From contig NZ_AP018222.1 in the NCBI RefSeq assembly GCF_002368035.1, positions 6,062,238 through 6,126,237 on the forward strand: 64,000 bases of DNA, given 5' to 3'. Source of the stretch: Nostoc linckia NIES-25. Its GTDB lineage: Bacteria > Cyanobacteriota > Cyanobacteriia > Cyanobacteriales > Nostocaceae. Shown piece after piece: positions 1 to 8,698 of the stretch. Each line of letters starts with the position of its first letter. Position 1 is the stretch's first letter. A model generated the notes under the pieces. The model saw only the letters and a list, made by a program, of their open reading frames with translations, had not been told where the DNA came from and did no database searches. Position numbers and translations under genes: made by a program.

Positions 1-1483
1 CCCCCGCCCCCTGCCCCCTGCCCCCTGCCCCCTGCCTCTCCTCCACTTCCAAATCAACGGGATTTTGCAACACATCATCAAGGCGGTTTAAGTCGGCTTC
101 TAAATCTTGGAGTGTACTGCCGAAATTGACGAGGCTATTAACTGGTTCTAAGAAGCTGATTGTTAAACTTTGGTAGGCGACGAGCATCCCAATACTGAGA
201 TTGCCGTTCATTACCCGTAACCCACCAACCAGCAGAATAGAAGCCGTGGTTAGGGCTGTCAAAATTGTGGGTAATGTGGTGAGAATTTGAGTTTGTAAGC
301 CTAATTCCTGTTGGGCGTTGATTGCTTTAGCGTAATAACCAGCAAACCGAGCAAATAAATCTGATTCCAGCCCGGAAGCTTTGATGGTTTCTATGGATTG
401 GATGCCGCTAACCGTTACACCACCGACTTTGCCATATTCTTGAGCTAGGCGCATATTAGCATCGACACGAGTTTGCGATAAAAATAGCAGGGCAAAGATA
501 TTGATGGCAGCAAAACCCAGAGCGATCGCACTCAACAATCGGTCATACTGAATCATAATCAGCAAATAAAAGACCATCATCACCGCATCAATGATTGTGG
601 TTGCCAAAGGGCCTGAGAGTCTTTGTGCCACGCGGTCGTTAAGTTGCATCCGGCTGCTGATTTCTCCAGCAAAGCGTTGGTCATAAAACCCAATCGGCAA
701 TCGTAAAATATGCCAGAGAAACTGCCCACAAGTGCTAACTGACAACTTAACCATCAATCGCCGCAGGTAAGTCAGCCGCAATCTGGCAAGCAACGCCCGC
801 AATATAGTAGTTATACCCATGCCTAACAGTAAAGGTCGTAACCAGTCCTGCCGATCTTGGACTAAAATCTCATCGATAAACACCTGGGAAAACGCTGGCA
901 CTGCTAACCGAGGCAACGTTAACAGTAAACCTGCCAGGAAGCAAAAAATAATAGTTCCCCGTGAGTTTTGTAAGCGGCTACTTAAAGCGGAGACAATGTG
1001 ATTTTTTTCCCCGCCCTTCTGAAAGTCTGCGCCTGGTTCCATTACCAGGACAACGCCAGTGTAAGAGCGATCGAATTCTTCCCAACTAACCGTTCTCCGA
1101 CCGCTAGCAGGATCGTTGAGGAAGACGCGTTTTTTGCTATATCCTTCTACCACAAGAAAATGGTTAAAATTCCAAAAGGCAATGTAGGGAAGACTAGTAG
1201 TTGTCACCTTTTGTAGAGGTACTTTTAAACCTTTGGCATTGAGTCCATAGTTTTTAGCAGCTTTGACGATATTAAAAGCTTTGCTCCCATCCCGTGAAAC
1301 ACCACATTCTTCACGCAGTTTAGCTAGCGGTACAATCCGACCGTAATAGCTAAGAATTATTCCTAAAGCAGCCGCACCACATTCCACCGCTTCCATTTGC
1401 AAAAGTGTAGAAGTGCGGACGCGATTTGGAAATTTGGGGATTGGGGATTGGGGATTGGGGATTGGGGACTGGGAATTGGGCAT
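1..1483 (-). CDS. C39 peptidase / ABC exporter of the lanthipeptide locus (5' part, runs off the window)
   Basis: This reading frame is open from an ATG at 1483 to the window edge, about 494 codons, so the ATP-binding domain lies outside. Residues about 25-150 are a C39 bacteriocin-leader peptidase: the catalytic Cys is in QMEAVECGAAAL, the His in FNHFLVVEGY and the Asp in NDPASG. A transmembrane exporter domain follows. By family knowledge it cuts leaders after Gly-Gly and exports the peptide with an HlyD partner (NHPM/NHLP bacteriocin type). A stop codon lies eight codons upstream of the ATG. The first ~18 residues (MPNSQSPIPNPQSPIP...) are encoded by a CCCCAAT heptamer repeat, and no clear ribosome site is seen, so the start is uncertain. 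Another repeat-coded stretch (QGAGGRGQ) sits at positions 1-45, between membrane and ATPase domains. Confidence 0.85.
   Translation of the reverse strand, partial: MPNSQSPIPNPQSPIPKFPNRVRTSTLLQMEAVECGAAALGIILSYYGRIVPLAKLREECGVSRDGSKAFNIVKAAKNYGLNAKGLKVPLQKVTTTSLPYIAFWNFNHFLVVEGYSKKRVFLNDPASGRRTVSWEEFDRSYTGVVLVMEPGADFQKGGEKNHIVSALSSRLQNSRGTIIFCFLAGLLLTLPRLAVPAFSQVFIDEILVQDRQDWLRPLLLGMGITTILRALLARLRLTYLRRLMVKLSVSTCGQFLWHILRLPIGFYDQRFAGEISSRMQLNDRVAQRLSGPLATTIIDAVMMVFYLLIMIQYDRLLSAIALGFAAINIFALLFLSQTRVDANMRLAQEYGKVGGVTVSGIQSIETIKASGLESDLFARFAGYYAKAINAQQELGLQTQILTTLPTILTALTTASILLVGGLRVMNGNLSIGMLVAYQSLTISFLEPVNSLVNFGSTLQDLEADLNRLDDVLQNPVDLEVEERQGAGGRGQGAG
1441..1483. repeat. Heptamer repeat (GGGGATT) covering the exporter start
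   Basis: Five consecutive ATTGGGG-type heptamers, followed by a degenerate copy, are seen on the plus strand. Read on the minus strand they code for Pro/Asn/Gln/Ser/Ile residues in front of the peptidase domain. Such short tandem repeats are usual between genes in Nostoc; here they supply the only in-frame ATG of the exporter gene. Confidence 0.75.
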
Positions 1484-1500
1484 GGAGAATAGCGGATGAG

Positions 1501-1795
1501 TGTTTTAATACTCGTGAACGAGCCTTTGATACTCGCCGACGAGTCTTTGATACTCGTGAACAAGTCTTTGATACTCGCCGACGAGTGTTTAATACTCGCG
1601 AACGAGTCTTTGATACTCGCCGACGAGTCTTTGATACTCGCCGACGAGTGTTTAATACTCGTGAACGAGTCTTTGATACTCGCCGACGAGTGTTTAATAC
1701 TCGTGAACGAGTCTTTGATACTCGCCGACGAGTGTTTAATACTCGTGAACGAGTCTTTGATACTCGCCGACGAGTGTTTAACACTCGTGAACGAA
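1501..1795. repeat. Tandem array of fourteen 21-bp units
   Basis: Fourteen units are stacked without spacers (the first has one extra T). Two variants alternate: one with GATACTCGCCGACGAG and one with AATACTCGTGAACGAG. Each unit holds its own small inverted repeat, ACTCG...CGAGT, so the array can form serial hairpins. Because 21 is a multiple of three, several frames stay open on both strands, but the resulting 7-residue periodic peptides show no sign of being genes. The array fills the gap between the HlyD gene and the exporter gene. Confidence 0.9.
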
Positions 1796-1852
1796 TTTTT
1801 AAACTCCACCCCTCTACCCCCAGCCCCCAGTCCCCAGTACCCAATCCCCAAT

Positions 1853-3292
1853 TTAATAAATCCCAGTCCAAGAGCGTAGCATAGGAATAATATAAGAAAT
1901 TGGTGCTTTTTCTCCAACTTTGACTTGGACAGAAGTAGTCGTCCCTGAAGATATTTTTACATCTGAACCATTAGAAGATGACCATTTGTAGCCACTAATT
2001 GATGTACTATTTTCTTCTAGTTCTACAAGAGCTTGTACTTTTGCTTCACCTTTACCTGCAAGAGAAGCGGCAATTTCTTTGTTACCAACGATCGCTGTGA
2101 TATCTTGTGTCGTTACCGGAAAAGAAGAGATATTCGCAACGCTTCCGACAATACCACCTTCGCGTTCGCGTTTGGCAAAGCTGGGAGTCACTTGTACGGA
2201 CATTCCTGGTTTAATTTGCTTACCATCTTTATTCGCAAAGTAAACAAGACTCATCAGTTTTGAATTTGGCTGTTCGGCTTCGATTGACCCCAACCGAGTA
2301 CCCGGATTCATCATTTGACCGGGAACAACACTCACTTCGAGAATGTGACCATTATATTTACTGATGATTCTACTTTCTTGAGATAATTGCAGTTCTAATT
2401 GGGCAATTCGGCGTTTTACTTCTCGAATTTGATTGGCTTTGTCAATTTTTTGCTTGAGGTCTTGTTCTTGTAATTTAGTGTTTTGAGTATTCAGTTCTTT
2501 AATTTTGGTTTTAATTTCGTCAATTCTATTAAGATTTTCAAGATATTCTCGTTGTGTAGTGGTTTCTTGAATTTCCAGATCCTTTAGTTGCACGTCAATA
2601 TCAGATAGTTCTGCTTGAGTATTGAAGTATTCCTGTTCGGCTTGCACTACCATATCTTGACTGATAACGCGATCGCCAAAAAGCCGACGACGATTCTCGA
2701 CCCGTGTTTGCAGACTTTTCAGTAAGTAGTTAATTTGTTGTTTGCGAGAATTAATACTTTGACGTTTTTGAGCGATCGCTCTTAGGGTTTGGTCGCGTAA
2801 CTTTGGCGCACTTTGCTCTCGACGCAGATTATTTTCCAAATCCATTTTCTGCTGTCCAAGAGTAATAATCTGTTGGTCAATTAGCAGCTTTTGGAGTCTG
2901 TCAGTTTCTTGATTTTGAGTTTGGAGTTGTTGCAACTTTACTTGTTCTTGCTGTAATTGCTGCTTCAGCACCGATTGGTCGATGATACCCAGTACATCAC
3001 CTTGTTTAATAACATCCCCCGGCTTCACTTTAAGAGTGAGTAACGGCCCAGAACTAGGCGCTTGAAATTCCACAACATGGTGCGGTTTAATCAAGATGCC
3101 TTGACCTGTGACAGTGAGAGGAATTCTCCCAAACACACTCCAAACCCCAGCCACAGCAACTACAAAACCCATAGTAGATAAAGTCAACCAAGCTTGAGGC
3201 TTGACCACATTTATCGCTCGGTCTAGTTGTTCTGGTGAAGATAAGCGGTCTAACGCTTCTGGGCGGAAGATGTGGCTATGTTTGAGTTGCAT
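1853..3292 (-). CDS. HlyD-family secretion adaptor (NHPM bacteriocin type)
   Basis: The 479-residue product would be the periplasmic adaptor that links the C39/ABC exporter to an outer-membrane channel. After a cytoplasmic start, a membrane segment lies at about residues 35-55. A biotinyl-lipoyl-like half follows (around GPLLTLKVKPGDVIKQGDVLGIID), then a long coiled coil rich in Gln, Glu and Lys (about 110-300), then the second lipoyl half and a beta-barrel region. This is the order expected for HlyD proteins. The start is backed by a strong AAGGAGG ribosome site just upstream. It lies between the sensor kinase and the exporter on the same strand. The call to the NHPM subgroup is from remembered length and context and is less certain than the HlyD call. 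Confidence 0.88.
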   Translation of the reverse strand: MQLKHSHIFRPEALDRLSSPEQLDRAINVVKPQAWLTLSTMGFVVAVAGVWSVFGRIPLTVTGQGILIKPHHVVEFQAPSSGPLLTLKVKPGDVIKQGDVLGIIDQSVLKQQLQQEQVKLQQLQTQNQETDRLQKLLIDQQIITLGQQKMDLENNLRREQSAPKLRDQTLRAIAQKRQSINSRKQQINYLLKSLQTRVENRRRLFGDRVISQDMVVQAEQEYFNTQAELSDIDVQLKDLEIQETTTQREYLENLNRIDEIKTKIKELNTQNTKLQEQDLKQKIDKANQIREVKRRIAQLELQLSQESRIISKYNGHILEVSVVPGQMMNPGTRLGSIEAEQPNSKLMSLVYFANKDGKQIKPGMSVQVTPSFAKREREGGIVGSVANISSFPVTTQDITAIVGNKEIAASLAGKGEAKVQALVELEENSTSISGYKWSSSNGSDVKISSGTTTSVQVKVGEKAPISYIIPMLRSWTGIY

Positions 3293-3397
3293 TGTTCTCC
3301 TCCTTACTGACAGCGCTTAGATTCTCAAGGCTTTTAGAGTTCTAAGATAAATTGAAATCGGGGAGAACTAGGGGAGAACGAGCAGGAGGCAGGGGGG

Positions 3398-3600
3398 CAT
3401 AGGTGTCAACTTAACGTGAAACCCTTGTGAAGAGGCGATATTGAGTTTTCTCAATTACAATCACTCAACACGTTACCCCACCCTAACCCTCCCCTTGGAA
3501 AGGGGAGGGAACTAGATTTCTTTTTCCCCCCTTTCCAAGGGGGGATTAAGGGGGGTAAAGTGCATGTGGAACAAGCGTTAAGCTTAAGTTGACACAAATG
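3398..3600. mobile_element. MITE-like element, family A (TIR CATAGGTGTCAACTTAA)
   Basis: The left end reads CATAGGTGTCAACTTAACG and the right end, on the other strand, CATTTGTGTCAACTTAAG. About 200 bp lie between, without coding capacity, including an inner GC-rich inverted repeat (CCCCTTGGAAAGGGG / CCCCTTTCCAAGGGG type). A second copy is at 8504-8698 and a lone end at 27261-27287. It fills most of the gap between the HlyD gene and the sensor kinase. No clean target duplication is seen because both flanks are GGCAGGGG-type repeats. Confidence 0.75.
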
Positions 3601-3618
3601 GGGGGCAGGGGGTCTCCT

Positions 3619-5010
3619 TCAACTCAAAGGCAAACAGGTGCTGAAACAAGTTCTGCCTGGCTGGGATTTAAATGACAGCGTACCGTAGTGACGATTCTCT
3701 ACAATCCGGCGGACGGTCTCTAAACCCAATCCCGATCCATGTCCTACTGCTTTGGTGGTGAAGAAAGGTTCAAAAATGCGTGTTTGAATTTCAGGTGGAA
3801 TTCCACTGCCAGAGTCAACGATCTCAATGTGAGCAAAGCGATCGCAATGGCTAGTTGTAATTTCTAACAATCCCTTACCATCCATTGCATCGATAGCGTT
3901 GTCAATTAAGTTCGTCCACACTTGATTTAATTCGCTGCCATAGGCAAGGATTTTCGGAAGGTTGCGATCGTAGTTGCGTTGCACTTGCACGCCGCACTTG
4001 ACTTTATGAACAAACAATCGCAAGGTATCTTCTAAACCTTGATGTATATCTATTTCTTGCTGAGTGCCTTGGTCAAGGTAAGTATAAGACTTCATCGCTT
4101 GCACGAGTTCGGAAATCCTCTCGGCTCCTCGCAAACCATGTTTAATCATCGACATGACTTCAAAGGAGAGCGATAACCAGTGCAATCCCATTTCTCGCAA
4201 TTCAGTGTTGTCGTTGCGCCAACGTTCCATAAGCTGGTCTAAGGTTTCGACCTCAACACCACCTTCTGCTAAAGGTTCTGCTAATTTCCATGCCTGCTTG
4301 ACTCCATAGTCTTCTAACCATTCGAGTAAGACGGCTTCGCGATCGCTTAGTGTCACTGGATCTAGCTGATTATTCAAAATCGCTTCATAGCCGCGATCGC
4401 GTACTCTCAACCAGTGTTGAGTATGCGCTTCGTCAACGTTGCGTTGTCCGTAAACTAAGTTCATTCGTTGTAGTTCCAGGATGGCGGCTGGCATTTCCCC
4501 AAAAGTCCGAACTAATGCTGCCGCTGGGTTGTTGAGTTCGTGAGCTAAACCGGCGGCAAGGGTTCCTAAAGCTGCCATCTTTTCTCGTCCGCGAATGAAA
4601 GACTCTAGCCCCCGGACGCGATTTTGCATAATCCGGAAGACCATACGCTCGAAATCGCGACATTCATGCAGCAGTTTGCGAAAGTCTTCTCCCTTTAGTT
4701 TATATAAGTTGCAAGTTGTCAAGGCCCGCATTGTTACAGGTGCAGGTTCGCCTGTAAGTACTGGAATTTCACCGAAAAAGGATGGGGCTTCGTGTTGGCC
4801 GACGGGAATTTCAATTCCTTCACTGCGGCGGGTGACGTTAACTTTCCCTCTGACTAAGATAAATAAGCCACATCCAGGTTCTCCCTCATGAGCCAAGATA
4901 TCTCCGGGAGCAAGTTCGAGTGTTTGAGCGCTATCGCAAACCCACTGCAATCGCTCTTTGGGAAGCTGTTGAAACGGCTCTAAGTCGATCAATTCCTCAA
5001 CACATAACAT
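3619..5010 (-). CDS. Sensor histidine kinase with N-terminal cyclic-nucleotide-binding domain
   Basis: The 463-residue soluble protein starts with a cNMP-binding/Crp-type sensing fold (about 10-130; GDILAHEGEPGCGLFILVRG and FFGEIPVLTGEPAPVTMRA). A histidine kinase core follows: the H-box His is in LAAGLAHELNNPAAA, the N-box is NLIDNAIDAM, G1 is DSGSGIP and the ATP-lid G2 is GHGSGLGLETVRRI. No membrane segment is present. The ATG has an AGGAGG site. The next gene upstream on the same strand encodes a receiver-fused flavoprotein, so the two probably form a two-component pair. Its ligand cannot be told from the sequence. Whether it controls the lanthipeptide genes around it is inference from position only. 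Confidence 0.87.
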   Translation of the reverse strand: MLCVEELIDLEPFQQLPKERLQWVCDSAQTLELAPGDILAHEGEPGCGLFILVRGKVNVTRRSEGIEIPVGQHEAPSFFGEIPVLTGEPAPVTMRALTTCNLYKLKGEDFRKLLHECRDFERMVFRIMQNRVRGLESFIRGREKMAALGTLAAGLAHELNNPAAALVRTFGEMPAAILELQRMNLVYGQRNVDEAHTQHWLRVRDRGYEAILNNQLDPVTLSDREAVLLEWLEDYGVKQAWKLAEPLAEGGVEVETLDQLMERWRNDNTELREMGLHWLSLSFEVMSMIKHGLRGAERISELVQAMKSYTYLDQGTQQEIDIHQGLEDTLRLFVHKVKCGVQVQRNYDRNLPKILAYGSELNQVWTNLIDNAIDAMDGKGLLEITTSHCDRFAHIEIVDSGSGIPPEIQTRIFEPFFTTKAVGHGSGLGLETVRRIVENRHYGTLSFKSQPGRTCFSTCLPLS

Positions 5011-5427
5011 TAGCGAACCTCCTGGTAATAATTAAGTGAAGAAGGCAGAGGGCAGAAGGCAGAGGGCAGAAGGCAGAAGGCAGAAGGCAGAGGGCAGAAG
5101 GCAGAGAGCTTTTCTGTTTGCTCTTGTAGTGTAGGCTACCCTACCCTGCGTGAGCCCCTTCGGGGAACGGAAATGCTTGGTGAACAGACCTACACTGATT
5201 GCAAGACCTGAGCCGCTCCGCCTCCGGCTCCGCTACCAAATCAAAAATTTTGGTGTAAGGCTTCAACCCTTACTCCCTTCTCTACGAGACGCACTCGCGT
5301 TCGGTCGTGGCAAAAGCTCCGAATCAGAATTCCATAAAAGCCTTCTACCTCCTGCCCCCTGCCCCCTGCCCTCTGCCTCCTACCTCCTTGCCCCCTGCCC
5401 CCTGCCTCCTGCCTTCTGCCTTTCTTG
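5011..5427. repeat. Gap with two opposed GGCAGA / TGCCCCC repeat arrays
   Basis: A purine-rich GGCAGAAGGCAGAGG array covers about 5038-5107 and a near-complementary CTGCCCCCTGCC array covers about 5345-5422, so the two could pair as long arms. Between them are smaller palindromic pieces (CCCCTTCGGGG near 5157; TCTACGAGACGC near 5280) typical of Nostoc intergenic DNA. I see no gene here. Confidence 0.7.
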
Positions 5428-7092
5428 CTAAACATTGCTCAGGTAACGGTGAACGAATTGAATAGCAATGGAACCTTCTCCCACACCGGATGCCACGCGT
5501 TTAATTGAGCCATAGCGAACATCTCCTGCTGCAAAGATACCAGGAGTGCTGGTTTCTAATAAAAAAGGAGAACGTTCTAAATACCAACCTGGGGGGGATT
5601 TGCCATTATGTATTAAGTCTGGGCCGGTGAGAATAAAGCCTTGGGCATCGCGTTGAATAATGCCATCGAGCCAATCTGTTTTGGGGCTAGCACCGATAAA
5701 AATAAACAGCGATCGCGCTGACACGGTTTCGATTTGTCCGGTCTTGGCATGGGCGATGGTAATTGCTTCTAAATGTCCTTCTCCCTTGACTTCTACAACA
5801 CTACAATTCGTACAAACTTGGATATTTTCAGTAGCGGCAATTTGGTCAATCAAGTACTGAGACATACTCAATGATAATGACTCTCCCCGCACCAACATAA
5901 TCACTTTGCAGGCATACTTAGAAAAGTGCATAGCAGCCTGTCCCGCCGAATTCGCCCCGCCTACCAAGTAAACCTCTTCATTGGTACAGGCGATGGCTTC
6001 AGTCATGGCAGCACCGTAGTAAATTCCTGCCCCTGTAAGCTTTTCGGCTCCTGGCACATTTAGCCAACGGTAGGAAACCCCCGTTGCAACTAAAAGCGCA
6101 TGGCAACTAATCTCGCTACCATCTGCCAATTCCAGAACCCGGTAAGGATTTTCCAGTCTAACCCCAGTTACTACTTGAGGTGTGAGAATCTCTACTCCAA
6201 ATCGCCGCGCTTGAGTAACTCCCCGCCTTGCCAAATCGCTGCCACTCAAACCAACAGGAAATCCTAAATAGTTCTCAATCCGCGAACTCGTACCCGCTTG
6301 TCCTCCTGGCGCTTCACGCTCAATTAAAACAGTACTCAATCCTTCAGAAGCGCCATAGACGGCCGCTGCTAGTCCTGCGGGGCCGCCACCCACGATCGCT
6401 AAGTCATAAAAAGGGCGTTCTGCCTGAGTTTGCAATCCAATTTTAGCGGCAATCTCTAAATTAGATGGTTGGATTAATCGAGAACCATCAGGAAACAGCA
6501 CCAAGGGCAATTGCTGTCTGCCATCAGTTTGTGCGTATTCCACCAGTTTTGCAGCATCTTGTTGCAGTTCAATATCTAACCATTGGTATGGAATCTGGTT
6601 ACGCGCCAAGAAGTCTTTCACCTGATGAGAAAAAGGCGACCAGCGATTACCAATGACTCGAATGCCTTCAAAGGGTGGGTGGAATCCAGCTTGCCAGTCA
6701 TCTAGCAAATCATTTAAAACCGGATATAGTCTCTCTTCTGGCGGATTCCAAGGCTTGAGTAAGTAATAATCAAGTTTGGCACTGTTAATTGACTTGATGG
6801 CGGCATCTGTATCTGCATACGCCGTCAACAAGGTACGTTTTGCATCGGGGAAAATACCTTTTGCTCGTTCCAGGAACTCCACACCCCCCATTTGGGGCAT
6901 ACGTTGATCCACCAAGAATAAAGCAACTGGTTCATTCCGTAATTTGAGTTGCTGTACTACATCCAGAGCTGTAATCCCGGAATCTGCTCTGACAATACGG
7001 AAGCGATCGCCATACTGATGCCGCAAGTCCCGTGATACTGCTTGCAAGACTTCTGGATCGTCATCAACGGTTAAAATTACAGGTTTTGCCAT
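5428..7092 (-). CDS. Receiver / degenerate glutaredoxin / thioredoxin-reductase-like flavoprotein
   Basis: Three domains are visible in 554 residues. Residues 1-125 are a response-regulator receiver (acidic DDD at 10-12, phosphoacceptor D62 in FLVDQRMP, Lys in YLLKPW). Residues about 145-225 resemble a glutaredoxin fold, but the place of the CPxC motif reads SPFS. Residues about 230-550 are a thioredoxin-reductase-type FAD/NAD(P)H oxidoreductase (FAD motif GGGPAGLAAA, nucleotide motif VGGANSAGQAA, late FAD motif FAAGDVRYGS). The CxxC pair of true thioredoxin reductase is missing; the region reads GAGIYYGAAM. Signal-controlled NAD(P)H oxidation or redox sensing is therefore more likely than thioredoxin reduction. 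It precedes the cNMP-binding kinase in transcription order. The architecture is known in cyanobacteria; its function is not clear to me. Confidence 0.88.
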   Translation of the reverse strand: MAKPVILTVDDDPEVLQAVSRDLRHQYGDRFRIVRADSGITALDVVQQLKLRNEPVALFLVDQRMPQMGGVEFLERAKGIFPDAKRTLLTAYADTDAAIKSINSAKLDYYLLKPWNPPEERLYPVLNDLLDDWQAGFHPPFEGIRVIGNRWSPFSHQVKDFLARNQIPYQWLDIELQQDAAKLVEYAQTDGRQQLPLVLFPDGSRLIQPSNLEIAAKIGLQTQAERPFYDLAIVGGGPAGLAAAVYGASEGLSTVLIEREAPGGQAGTSSRIENYLGFPVGLSGSDLARRGVTQARRFGVEILTPQVVTGVRLENPYRVLELADGSEISCHALLVATGVSYRWLNVPGAEKLTGAGIYYGAAMTEAIACTNEEVYLVGGANSAGQAAMHFSKYACKVIMLVRGESLSLSMSQYLIDQIAATENIQVCTNCSVVEVKGEGHLEAITIAHAKTGQIETVSARSLFIFIGASPKTDWLDGIIQRDAQGFILTGPDLIHNGKSPPGWYLERSPFLLETSTPGIFAAGDVRYGSIKRVASGVGEGSIAIQFVHRYLSNV

Positions 7093-7677
7093 AACTACTG
7101 TTACTCAACAATTGCAGTGCTTGGCCGTTGTCTTCAATAAAATCTGTTTTCAAAGGTAACAGAGAACGGCCAACAGGGAATAGTTCAATATCCCATATTT
7201 CAAAGCAGGGGATTTGGGAACTTGCAGATAAGTAAGTGGACACAATTATTTAGAAGACGCATTTCGACTGCGCTCAATGCTCGACTTTGAGAAAACGAGG
7301 GTTGAGCGAAGTCGAGAGGGTTGAGCGAAGTCGAAACCCGGTAATCTCAAGTTAGGTTTAATTTAGTCCTTCTACTTAATAAACGATCCCAAATTATTTG
7401 TACACTTTTAGGGGCGCACGGCTAGCTGTGCATCTCTACAATGGAATATTTTTTTCCTTGTAAGTCCCTTAAATAAAAACATTTTGTTTTTTTGTGCCTA
7501 CTTTTTGCTCAAAACAAATCTTTTTTCTTTTACAGCAACATCCAAGGTGGTTAGGATATCAACAGATGATAAAACTTAGACACACAAAGGCTTTTCACCC
7601 AGTCCCTTGCTATACATAAATAAATTGAGTTGCTCGCAGACACAATATTCCCTGCCCTCAGGACTTGGTCAAAAGAT
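7093..7677. other. 585-bp gap with small repeats, no gene seen
   Basis: The stretch holds two direct copies of GGGTTGAGCGAAGTCGA (about 7300-7337), preceded by an inverted relative (TCGACTGCGCTCAATGCTC), and a palindromic AGGGGCGCACGGCTAGCTG element at 7410-7437. That last one is related to the palindrome interrupted at 8488-8715. The rest is AT-rich. I see no coding frame with a credible start. Confidence 0.6.
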
Positions 7678-7887
7678 TTACTCTTTAACCAGTTGCTTTA
7701 AACGAAAGTATGCCTCTTCTGGTGTTAAGGGTTCGGATTGACTTTCATTAGGTATGTAAAATACCCAGCTATCGCGAAAGTAATGCACGACAAAGCTGGG
7801 AATCAAACCCAAGTTGAGTGCTTGCTTTCCGAGTTTTTCAGTTTGTTCCTCTAAACTCAGCTGGTCATGAAATGAATGTTCAGCCAT
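7678..7887 (-). CDS. Small conserved-looking protein of unknown function
   Basis: The frame gives 69 residues, mostly charged, without membrane segment or metal motif. It has an AGGGAGA ribosome site at good distance before its ATG, which argues for a real gene. The sequence (start MAEHSFHDQLSLEEQ, centre FVVHYFRDSWVFYIP, end AYFRLKQLVKE) suggests a small mixed alpha/beta domain. It lies between the LanM gene and the receiver-flavoprotein on the same strand, so it may belong to the lanthipeptide locus. I do not recognise the family and assign no function. Confidence 0.6.
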   Translation of the reverse strand: MAEHSFHDQLSLEEQTEKLGKQALNLGLIPSFVVHYFRDSWVFYIPNESQSEPLTPEEAYFRLKQLVKE

Positions 7888-8231
7888 ATTTTTTCTCCCT
7901 ACACTTTAGTTTGACCCTGGAAGAACCTTCAACACGAGCATTACACGAATCATCTATAGGTGGTTTACTATCCACCATGTTCGAGAATAAGCTTGAGAAT
8001 ATTGTGAGAGCATACCTAAATAATTTAAAATCTGCTTTCGTAGAAAATCATAAAACTATTTTGGTCAGTGGTGTTAACCTGAGATTGAATTGGATAGCAA
8101 AGTAGGCTAAAAAATATCCAATTGTCATTGCGGAAGCGATCGCCCTATTTACTCGATCGAAAAACCTCTGGTTTTACTACGCAAAACCGTCCCTCTCCGA
8201 GTTGGAGCTACGGTATACACACAAGTCTCTT

Positions 8232-8420
8232 GACCTACACCTTTGTTGCATCGACCTGCACCTTTGTTGCATCGACCTGCACCTTTGTTGCATCGACTTG
8301 CACCTTTGTTGCATCGACTTGCACCTTTGTTGCATCGGCTTGCACCTTTGTTGCATCGGCTTGCACCTTTGTTGCATCGACCTGCACCTTCATTGCATCG
8401 ACTTGCACCTTCATTGGATT
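8232..8420. repeat. Tandem array of nine 21-bp units
   Basis: Nine units of the form GACCTGCACCTTTGTTGCAT plus one base follow each other without spacers, with few substitutions (GACTTG, GGCTTG, TTCATT variants). The period of 21 leaves frames open on both strands, giving heptapeptide repeats that I do not regard as genes. Confidence 0.9.
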
Positions 8421-8503
8421 GAAGAGCAAAAACTAACCTTCTCTGTCTTATACTGTTTCAATTTAAACTTTATACAAATACCTTGATAGGGGCGCACAGC
8501 TGT

Positions 8504-8698
8504 CATAGGTGTCAACTTAAGCTCAAATTGATGCCCCACAATCGTTTTACCCCACCCCCAACCCCTCCCCTTGCTAAGGGGAGGGGCGATTTTGGCTTTA
8601 GACAAAATCGGGGTGGGGTAACGCGGATCTTGATGGTAAATGAGTAGAACTCGCCGATCGCCTTTCTATCAGGGTTTCACGTTAAGTTGACACCAATG
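8504..8698. mobile_element. MITE-like element, family A, with 9-bp target duplication
   Basis: The ends read CATAGGTGTCAACTTAAG (left) and, on the other strand, CATTGGTGTCAACTTAACG (right), matching the element at 3398-3600. It is flanked on both sides by CACAGCTGT (8495-8503 and 8699-8707). Joining the flanks restores a perfect palindrome, AGGGGCGCACAG/CTGTGCGCCCCT, so this is an insertion with a 9-bp target duplication. The 195-bp inside has no coding capacity and includes a GGGGTGGGG/CCCCACCCC inverted repeat. Confidence 0.85.

Noticed and set aside
1501..1795. Possible CRISPR array
   Set aside because: The units are directly joined, with no unique spacers, and no cas genes are near.
1350..1917. 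Four overlapping open frames on both strands across the 21-bp array
   Set aside because: They owe their openness to a repeat period divisible by three; the products are pure heptapeptide repeats and no ribosome site is seen.
8122..8486. Open frames in the second 21-bp array (Thr-Cys-Thr-Phe and Cys-Met-Gln-Gln repeats)
   Set aside because: Same reason: period 21, no start signal, and overlapping frames on both strands. The Cys-rich peptides are not taken as metallothioneins.
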